In this document: positions 14,423 through 19,788 of the stretch, in pieces
How the letters are laid out: each line of letters starts with the position of its first letter
Numbering within the stretch: the first letter of the stretch is position 1
From: JACVCK01 sp041940385
GTDB lineage: Bacteria > Planctomycetota > Phycisphaerae > Phycisphaerales > UBA1924
Reading direction: 5' to 3'
DNA length: 19,788 bases
Assembly (NCBI GenBank): GCA_041940385.1
Contig: JBGTSD010000056.1
Location: forward strand, 1-19,788
Made by a program: the position numbers and the translations under genes
Notes under the pieces: model-generated
The model's database searches: none
The model's input: the letters and a program-made list of their open reading frames with translations, nothing else
What the model was told of the DNA's origin: nothing

Positions 14423-15907
14423 TTACGTGCCGACGCCGTAGTTGTCGAGGAGGAGGTTGAGGTCGAGGAAGTCGACGTCGCCATCGTTGTCGATGTCGCC
14501 GGCGAGGCCGCCGCCGGTCTGGCCGTAATTGCCGAGGAGCAGATTCAGGTCGCCGAAGCCGACTTCGCCGTCGCCATCGATATCGCCGATGATGACGCAG
14601 TTGGTCTGCATGAACAGGCCGTAGGTCGTGCAGGTGGCGATGAAGAGGTCGAGGCAGCCGTCGTTGTTGAGGTGGAGGAACGCGAAGTCGTGCGCCTCCA
14701 TGTGGAAGTTCTGGTTCTGGCTGTTGGTCCAGGGATCGGAGACGAGGCCGGAGCCGGGGTTGCGGAGGAGCGCGAAGCGTCCGCTGCCGCCGCAGTTGGC
14801 GATGTCCACGTCGATCGGGGACACGCCGACGTCGAGGTCGCCGTCGTTGTCGATGTCGGCCATCTTGACGTTGCCGCCGAAGCCGCCGGTGCGGGGCGAG
14901 GGCGTCACGTTGTTCTCGACGATGCCGAGGGGGCCGTCCTGGACCTGGTTGGTGACGCGCACCATGCCGTCGGTGTTGTCGTCGACGGCGTAGAGGTCGA
15001 GGTCGCCGTCGTTGTCGACGTCGCCGGTGGCGAACATGTAGGGCGAGTTGTCCCAGACGTTCTGGAACGGGCGGGTGTTGAACACGCCGGCGCCGTTGTT
15101 GAACAGGATGTACGTGCCCCAGTCATTGAACGGGGACGCGTTGTAGAGCGTGGACACCTTGATGATGTCCATGTCGCCGTCGCCATCCATGTCGCGGATC
15201 TCGCAGGCCGGACCGAACGCGACGTTCTTGTAGTTGCCGAGGCGCGCGTCCGTCTGGTCGGTGAAGTGACCGGTGCCGTCGTTGATGAAGAGCGCGTCGC
15301 TGGTGCCGCCGGAGGGGCGGTAGTTCGAGAAGTAGATGTCGAGGTGGCCGTCGCCGTTCACGTCGCCGGCGTCCAGCGCGCAGAACTGCGGGCCGGTGGG
15401 CTGGTTGACGGGCGCCACGAACGGGAAGCGCGTCGGGCCCTCGTCGACGAAGCCGAGCCAGTCGCCGTTGCCGTCGTTGCCGCGGTTCCGGAAGTAGTTG
15501 GGCTGCTGGAAGAACGTGTTCGCGATGACCAGGTCGAGCCAGCCGTCGTGATCGAAGTCACGGACGATCACGTCGCGGGCGTCGGTGTGGTTGCTGATGA
15601 ATCCCGGCGCGTACTGCGCTGTGCGATCGATCAGGACGCCGCCCTCGTTCATGAGGAGCACGTCCTGGCGCGGGCCCTGCACCGAGAAGGGACGCTTGCG
15701 GACCACGACCACGTCCTGCGTGCCGTCGCGATTGAAGTCGCCGACGGCGATGTCCTTCTCCTCCGGATCGTTCATCGTGATCGTGTTGAACTGCAGGCGC
15801 GAGGCGGTCACGTTGTCGAACGTGACCCACTGGGCCATGGCGGACCCGGTGATTCCCATGAGGGCGGCCGCGGCGGCGGTCGCGAACAGCGGGCAGCGAT
15901 TCGGCAT
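14423..15907 (-). CDS. Secreted FG-GAP/VCBS seven-bladed propeller protein with dockerin-like tail
   Basis: This 494-residue protein has a signal peptide (1 to ~25, ending SAMA). Seven FG-GAP/VCBS-type Asp-rich repeats start near residues 52, 112, 178, 237, 293, 347 and 407. Each is of the form DFNxDGxxDVVVV or DVDNDGDLDLYAV. Seven such repeats would close one integrin-alpha-like beta-propeller, with Ca2+ held by the DxDxDGxxD loops. The C-terminus has two dockerin-like repeats: GDIDGDGEVGFGDLNLLLGNYG at ~441-462, and one at ~470-491. GGGAG precedes the ATG at 15907 by about eight bases. It probably binds a ligand or matrix outside the cell; no catalytic domain is visible. Confidence 0.9.
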   Translation of the reverse strand: MPNRCPLFATAAAAALMGITGSAMAQWVTFDNVTASRLQFNTITMNDPEEKDIAVGDFNRDGTQDVVVVRKRPFSVQGPRQDVLLMNEGGVLIDRTAQYAPGFISNHTDARDVIVRDFDHDGWLDLVIANTFFQQPNYFRNRGNDGNGDWLGFVDEGPTRFPFVAPVNQPTGPQFCALDAGDVNGDGHLDIYFSNYRPSGGTSDALFINDGTGHFTDQTDARLGNYKNVAFGPACEIRDMDGDGDMDIIKVSTLYNASPFNDWGTYILFNNGAGVFNTRPFQNVWDNSPYMFATGDVDNDGDLDLYAVDDNTDGMVRVTNQVQDGPLGIVENNVTPSPRTGGFGGNVKMADIDNDGDLDVGVSPIDVDIANCGGSGRFALLRNPGSGLVSDPWTNSQNQNFHMEAHDFAFLHLNNDGCLDLFIATCTTYGLFMQTNCVIIGDIDGDGEVGFGDLNLLLGNYGQTGGGLAGDIDNDGDVDFLDLNLLLDNYGVGT

Positions 15908-16055
15908 CTCTGGTCTCCCGTCGAAGTCGACACGGACGCCCCCGCCCCGCGGGCGCGGCGTCCGAGCACAGGCGTTTCACCGAAAGTACCCCGCCCCCGG
16001 GGCCCGCACAACCGTCGACCGGGCGAAATCCCCGTTCGGATCAGGTAAACCAATG

Positions 16056-16079
16056 AAAAATGCCCCGTGGCGGGGCATT
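16056..16079 (-). terminator. Terminator of the 278-aa dockerin gene
   Basis: AATGCCCCG (16059-16067) and CGGGGCATT (16071-16079) form a 9-bp stem with a 3-nt loop. On the - strand it is followed by TTTTT (AAAAA at 16056-16060). It sits 34 bp beyond the stop at 16113 and before the leader of the propeller gene. Confidence 0.85.
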
Positions 16080-16112
16080 CTCAGGTTCGTGATCTGTTCG
16101 ATGCCCCGCGGG

Positions 16113-16949
16113 TCAGGTGTTGAAGAACGACACGACCTCGTTGAGGTCCTCGAAGCTCACCACGCCGTCGCGATTGAGGTCGCCGATGAGGCCGTCGCCG
16201 CTCATGTTGAACTCGCTGAGGACGTTGTTCAGGTCCTCGAAGTCGACAGCGCCGTCGCCGTTGGTGTCGCCGAGGCGCCCGGGGCGCAGCACGAGACGCG
16301 GGCCGCGCTGGAACAGATCCTCCGAGGAGTAGATCTGGAGCGAACCGGTCAGGTCCGGCGGCATGCCCTGCTGGGGCGGCGGCGGCGCATTGTCGGCGGT
16401 GATGGCGAAGAAGACCTGCCCGCCCGTCAGCCACTCGAACACGACCGCGCGATCGAGGTCCGCCGGGATCTCGACGGTGATCGAATCGCCGGTCAGCGTC
16501 GCGCCGGTGTCGTTGCCGGTGATGCGGCCCATCGCGGGCACGGGCACGGGCGTGTTGCCGAAGACGTTCCACGTGGCCTCGTCGAAGCCGCGGTTCAGGA
16601 AGCGGACGAACACATCGCCGGCCTCGGGAACCCAGGTGTCGCTGCCGAGGCGGATGGTCAGCGTGGCGCCGCCCCAGCGGAAGGTCGGGGGGATCACGCC
16701 GGTGTCCCAGCCGACGAAGATGTGCGACCAGAAGTTCGACTGCGGGAACATGCCCGGGAAGCCCTGCGGGTTCAGATCGACATCGTTCGAGCCCCAGGCG
16801 TTGATGACGTTGGCGGTCGCCGGATCGACCGCGGAGACGTACGCCCAGACATCGTCGTCGGCGATGCCGAGATCGATGTCGGCGGGGCCGGCGAAGGCGG
16901 GCGCGCCGGCGAGCGCGAGCAGTGCGGCAAGGGGTCGGACGTCGGGCAT
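16113..16949 (-). CDS. Secreted protein of unknown core with two dockerin-like repeats
   Basis: I recognise no family for the core of this 278-residue protein. A signal peptide covers about 1-20 (LALAGAPAFA-G). The body contains beta-rich segments such as DDDVWAYVSAVDPATANVINAWGS, ATLTIRLGSDTWVPEAGDVFVRF and DRAVVFEWLTGGQVFFAI. This suggests a jelly-roll-like extracellular domain. A Pro-rich turn (APPPPQQGMPP) is followed by a linker, then two dockerin repeats at ~227-248 and ~256-277: GDTNGDGAVDFEDLNNVLSEFN and GDLNRDGVVSFEDLNEVVSFFN. GAGGAG lies nine bases before the ATG at 16949. The gene is divergent from the pseudopilin gene and has its own terminator. Confidence 0.8.
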   Translation of the reverse strand: MPDVRPLAALLALAGAPAFAGPADIDLGIADDDVWAYVSAVDPATANVINAWGSNDVDLNPQGFPGMFPQSNFWSHIFVGWDTGVIPPTFRWGGATLTIRLGSDTWVPEAGDVFVRFLNRGFDEATWNVFGNTPVPVPAMGRITGNDTGATLTGDSITVEIPADLDRAVVFEWLTGGQVFFAITADNAPPPPQQGMPPDLTGSLQIYSSEDLFQRGPRLVLRPGRLGDTNGDGAVDFEDLNNVLSEFNMSGDGLIGDLNRDGVVSFEDLNEVVSFFNT

Positions 16950-17010
16950 CGATGGCTCTCCTCGTGAAAGGTCGAAGGCCCGCCGGGTCGGGCGGACCGA
17001 TGTTTCGTAT

Positions 17011-17025
17011 TGAGATCGAGTCTCA
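17011..17025. promoter_or_regulatory. Fur-like palindromic operator candidate
   Basis: TGAGA-TCGAG-TCTCA is a perfect 5-5-5 inverted repeat in the 136-bp divergent region (16950-17085). Read on the - strand with its flank it gives TTGCAACTGAGA, then TCTCAAT. That resembles the 7-1-7 Fur box TGAxAATxATTxTCA in spacing and arms but not in every centre base. It could govern either gene; no Fur gene is in the window. Confidence 0.4.
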
Positions 17026-17085
17026 GTTGCAAGAGCGTAGGGCGGGTGCTAACGTCTGTCAAAGGATCTTTCCATCCATACCGCC

Positions 17086-17979
17086 ATGGTTCCTGCCAGA
17101 CCGCAACGATTTCGCTCCGCCGCGAGACTGGGATTCACCCTTGTCGAGCTGCTGGTGGTCATTTCGATCATCGCGCTGCTGATCGCGATCCTGCTTCCGG
17201 GGCTGGGTCGCGCGAGGGGCGCCGCGAGGTTGGCGATGGACGAGAACACCGCCCGCCAGCTCATGGCCGGCTACCTCGAGTACGCCAGCGCGAACGAGGA
17301 CAAGCTGATGGTCGGCTACAAGGCCGGGCTCGGGGCGAAGGACGAGCGCGGCAGGCCGATCACGCTGGAGAACTACTCGACCGCCGCGGCGACCGGGCGC
17401 TACCCCTGGCGTCTCGCGCCGTACTTGGACTTCACCTACACGCCGTACATCCCGGACTCCGACGCGCTCGGTCGGCTGCGCGACCTGCCTCCGGAGGAGT
17501 TCGTGTACGCGGTGTCCGAGGGGCCGCGGTTCGGGCTGAACACGACGTTCATGGGCGGCGACGCCAACGAGTACGGCTTCGACAACGCGGCGACGAAGAC
17601 GTGGGGGCCGAACTGGGTCGTGCGCAAGCAGACGCTGGCGTCGCGTCCGTCGGAGTTGATCGTCTTCGCGACGGCGACGCGTGAGCATGACTTCGTGAGT
17701 CTCGCGACCGGTCAGAAGATCGTGTTCGACGGGTTCTTCCGGGTGCGCTCGCCGTACTTCATCCAGCGGCGCTGGGCGGCCGAGCCGCCATCGAAGAGCG
17801 ACGAGCGTCGGAAGGCGGCGACGGTGGGGAACGTGCACTTCGCGACCCTGGGGCGCGCGGTGGTGGGGTGCCTCGACGGGCACGCCGAGGCGCTGGACTG
17901 GGAAGGGATGCAGGACATGCGGCGTTGGGCGGACCAGGCGACGGCGCCGGACTGGACGCTGCCGCTGCCCGGTCAGTAG
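17086..17979 (+). CDS. Pseudopilin-like protein with prepilin cleavage/methylation signal
   Basis: This 297-residue protein carries the type IV/II prepilin signal: G16 before F17, E21 at +5, and the helix FTLVELLVVISIIALLIAILLP. A PilD-type peptidase would cut after G16 and N-methylate F17. The soluble part has an Arg/Ala-rich helix continuation, then a globular domain. It ends near NVHFATLGRAVVGCLDGHAEAL, a spaced variant of the planctomycete H-x-DG motif of DUF1559-like pseudopilins. No other pilus or secretion genes are beside it, so it may be one of the many solitary planctomycete pseudopilins. There is no close Shine-Dalgarno before the ATG at 17086 (AAAGG lies 20 bases away), but no later start keeps the signal. 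tyrS follows 42 bp downstream. Confidence 0.85.
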   Translation: MVPARPQRFRSAARLGFTLVELLVVISIIALLIAILLPGLGRARGAARLAMDENTARQLMAGYLEYASANEDKLMVGYKAGLGAKDERGRPITLENYSTAAATGRYPWRLAPYLDFTYTPYIPDSDALGRLRDLPPEEFVYAVSEGPRFGLNTTFMGGDANEYGFDNAATKTWGPNWVVRKQTLASRPSELIVFATATREHDFVSLATGQKIVFDGFFRVRSPYFIQRRWAAEPPSKSDERRKAATVGNVHFATLGRAVVGCLDGHAEALDWEGMQDMRRWADQATAPDWTLPLPGQ

Positions 17980-18021
17980 GGCCCGGCGGGCGGTTCGGCG
18001 GGCTGCTACGGTTGTCGCCCC

Positions 18022-19308
18022 ATGCCCGGCGCCCGACACGATTACATCGAGGAACTCCGCTGGCGTGGCCTGCTGCACCAGGCCACCGACGAGGCGGCCG
18101 TCCGCGCGCACCTTTCGACGCCGCGCCGGATCTACGCGGGCTTCGACCCCACGGCCGACTCGCTGACGATCGGCAATCTCGTGCCGATCATGATGCTGGT
18201 GCACGCGCAGCGCGCGGGGCATCAGCCGGTGGTGGTGATGGGCGGGGCGACGGGGCTGATCGGCGATCCTTCGGGCAAGTCGGCCGAGCGGACGCTGATG
18301 ACGCGCGAGCAAGTGGCGCTGCACCTGTCGGGTCAGCGCCGGATCTTCGAGCGGCTGCTGGACCTGGACGGCTCTGAGGGCGCGATCATTACGAACAACC
18401 TGGACTGGATCGGCCCGCTGTCCTTCATCGATGCGCTGCGCGACATCGGCAAGCACTTCTCCGTGAACGTGATGATCCAGAAGGAGTCGGTGCGCGAGCG
18501 GCTGAACAACCGCGAGCAGGGCATCTCGTACACCGAGTTCTCGTACCAGCTCATCCAGGCGTACGACTTCGTGCACCTGCGCCGTGAACTCGGCGTGACG
18601 GTGCAGGTCGGCGGCTCGGACCAGTGGGGCAACATTGTCGCCGGCGCGGACCTGATCCGGCGGACGATGCAGGAGGACGCGTTCGGCGTCACGGCGCCGC
18701 TGGTGACGAAGGCCGACGGCGGCAAGTTCGGCAAGACCGAGAGCGGCGCAGTCTGGCTGACGGCGGACCGGACGAGCCCGTACGCGATGCACCAGTTCTG
18801 GCTGAACGCCGACGATCGCGACGTGCCGCGGTTCCTGAAGATCTTCACGCTGCTGCCTCGCGCGGACGTGGATGGGCTCATTGATGCGCACGCGCAGGAC
18901 CCCGGCGCGCGGACGGCGCACCGGGCGCTGGCGCGCGCGGCGACGGCGCTGATCCACGGCGACGACGAGGCGCAGCAGGCGGAGAAGGCCGCGGCGGCGC
19001 TGTTCAGCGGCGACGTGTCGTCGCTCGACGAGCGCACGCTGAACGACGTGTTCGCGGGCGCGCCCACCAGCCAGCACCCGCGCGCGACGCTGTCGGGCGA
19101 GGGCGTGTCGCCGGTGGATCTGCTGGTCGAGACGGGCCTGGCGAAGAGCAAGCGCGAGGCGCGCGAGTTTCTGTCGAACGGTTCGGTGTCGATCAACGGC
19201 GAGAAGGTCGGCCCGGACGATCGATTGAACGATCATCGCCTGCTGCACGGCTCGGTGATGCTGCTGCGTCGCGGCAAGAAGAACTGGCACGTGACGCGCT
19301 GGGCGTAG
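18022..19308 (+). CDS. tyrS: Tyrosyl-tRNA synthetase
   Basis: TyrRS joins tyrosine to tRNA(Tyr). The 428-residue class I enzyme has a Rossmann core with FDPTADSLTIGN (the HIGH-type motif, ~47-52) and Y38 and D42 in the substrate pocket. It also has YTEFSYQLIQAYDF (170-183) and GGSDQWGNI (197-205). KFGKT at 235-239 stands for KMSKS, and an S4-like RNA-binding domain occupies the C-terminus (~365-425, LVETGLAKSKREAREFLSNGSVSI). The first residue of the HIGH-type motif is Thr rather than His. The ATG at 18022 begins the usual HDYIEELRWRGL helix; no strong Shine-Dalgarno is visible, and the gene may be read with the pseudopilin gene. Its TAG stop is directly adjacent to the TGA of the convergent ligD fragment. 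Confidence 0.96.
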   Translation: MPGARHDYIEELRWRGLLHQATDEAAVRAHLSTPRRIYAGFDPTADSLTIGNLVPIMMLVHAQRAGHQPVVVMGGATGLIGDPSGKSAERTLMTREQVALHLSGQRRIFERLLDLDGSEGAIITNNLDWIGPLSFIDALRDIGKHFSVNVMIQKESVRERLNNREQGISYTEFSYQLIQAYDFVHLRRELGVTVQVGGSDQWGNIVAGADLIRRTMQEDAFGVTAPLVTKADGGKFGKTESGAVWLTADRTSPYAMHQFWLNADDRDVPRFLKIFTLLPRADVDGLIDAHAQDPGARTAHRALARAATALIHGDDEAQQAEKAAAALFSGDVSSLDERTLNDVFAGAPTSQHPRATLSGEGVSPVDLLVETGLAKSKREAREFLSNGSVSINGEKVGPDDRLNDHRLLHGSVMLLRRGKKNWHVTRWA

Positions 19309-19494
19309 TCACTCGATCGCGAGCGCGCGGCGCTTCGTATAGCCGCTCCAGGGATCGCGCTTGAGGGCTGCAAGGCGCCGGTGAATGTTGGACAGGTCGT
19401 AGTGGTTCGACGCGTCGAGGCGGGCGAGTTCGTCCCATCGCAGCGGCGTGGCGATCGGCGCCCCGGGACGGGCGCGCGTCGAGTACGGCGCGAT
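19309..19494 (-). CDS. ligD: C-terminal remnant of LigD-type DNA ligase/primase-polymerase
   Basis: Only the last 61 codons are on family: IAPYSTRARPGAPIATPLRWDEL, then IHRRLAALKRDPWSGYTKRR. In bacterial LigD and stand-alone LigD-like polymerases (non-homologous end joining), APYSTRARPGAP and the following strand form the end of the polymerase domain. The stop at 19309 directly abuts tyrS. Upstream of 19494 the sequence switches to an unrelated frame, and this frame meets a stop at 19504. There is no start, so this is a broken or mis-joined end. It could have been a full LigD or only the polymerase module. Confidence 0.75.
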   Translation of the reverse strand: MAPYSTRARPGAPIATPLRWDELARLDASNHYDLSNIHRRLAALKRDPWSGYTKRRALAIE

Positions 19495-19788
19495 CTTCGG
19501 CGGTCAGCGTCCCGTCGTCCAGGATCACGATCCGCCCACGGCCAAGCTGTCCGTGCAACGACTTCGCTGCCACCAGATAGGGTAGCAGCACGCGCGTCCC
19601 GATCATCGAATACAGAATCACGCCGTCATCGCGCGGCACGATCGGCGGTGTCGACAAGATACCGCGCGCACGCACCAGGTGCCATGCCTGCGCCAGATGC
19701 CAGTGAAGATGCTCGGACAGCGTCGCCATATGCCGCACTGCACCTAGCATGGCGGGGCTTAAGCAATCGTAGCTGTCGAGCGCGGCTG
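19478..19788 (-). CDS. Fragment of an uncharacterised protein running off the window
   Basis: The frame is open from the right edge to 19193. It is convincing only to about 19478, with coherent segments such as WHLAQAWHLVRARGILSTPP, GVILYSMIGTRVLLPYLVAAKSL and GRIVILDDGTLTAEDRAVLD. I do not recognise a named family; the style recalls bacterial glycosyltransferase-associated proteins, which is a weak guess. An ATG at 19750 is possible, but the frame stays open upstream (…SYDCLSPA), so the real start may be outside. Beyond 19478 the frame becomes shadow of the ligD remnant. The gene is thus incomplete at its C-terminus and perhaps at its N-terminus. Confidence 0.55.

Noticed and set aside
14012..16048. 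678-codon Val/Asp/Glu-rich open frame on the + strand
   Set aside because: It mirrors the FG-GAP repeats of the real - strand gene; its repetitiveness comes from the opposite-strand Asp-rich codons.
17059..19290. 743-codon open frame on the - strand
   Set aside because: It is antisense to the pseudopilin gene and tyrS, Arg/His-rich, and has no domain; it results from high third-position GC.
1..19788. tRNA or rRNA genes
   Set aside because: No tRNA-like T-loop (GGTTCGA-type) with matching arms and no rRNA signature was recognised by eye.

Overview
The window looks like a piece of chromosome from a high-GC planctomycete, most likely Phycisphaerae. This rests on gene content, not on a database search. 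Several secreted proteins end in paired dockerin-like EF-hands or in a Pro-x-Pro-Gly / hydrophobic / Arg-rich tail. A pseudopilin-like protein carries the GFTLVELLVV signal. Housekeeping genes (metH, tyrS, rsmD, arfB, natAB-like) are scattered between them. Strong third-position GC bias fills the non-coding strands with long false ORFs.

Layout. Left edge to 516: a histidine-kinase fragment runs head-on into a cupin gene that lacks its normal C-terminus. 513-1052 (-): lipoprotein MsrB, whose stop overlaps the cupin start by 4 bp. 1314-2407 (+): a VOC protein and a 1-Cys peroxiredoxin. With MsrB this makes a small oxidative-stress neighbourhood. 2385-3871 (-): rsmD behind a putative outer-membrane beta-barrel gene. 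3902-4366 (+): ribosome-rescue factor ArfB. 4395-4883: a DUF559 nuclease-like gene bounded by two inverted, nearly identical 36-bp palindromic GC-rich repeats, which looks like a small mobile or repeat-borne unit. 4939-5526 (-): an unrecognised four-helix membrane protein. 5633-8003 (-): a NatA/NatB-type ABC exporter with overlapping genes. 8193-11696 (+): full-length cobalamin-dependent MetH, preceded by an inverted repeat on its putative -10.

11860-16949 is a secretome island. It holds two tandem paralogous exported proteins on the + strand (one His-rich), then three convergent - strand dockerin-tagged proteins (LTD-like, seven-bladed FG-GAP propeller, unknown). Four clear terminators separate most of them, so they look mostly monocistronic. 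A divergent region with a Fur-like palindrome (17011-17025) leads to a pseudopilin-like gene and then to tyrS.

Right edge: immediately after tyrS comes the last 61 codons of a LigD-type gene. It fuses within about 17 bp to an unrelated, also truncated reading frame that runs off the window. Together with the left edge, this suggests that both ends are rearranged or mis-assembled and should be treated with caution.

The most interesting candidates are the repeat-flanked DUF559 unit, the dockerin/propeller secretome island, and the two putative operator palindromes.
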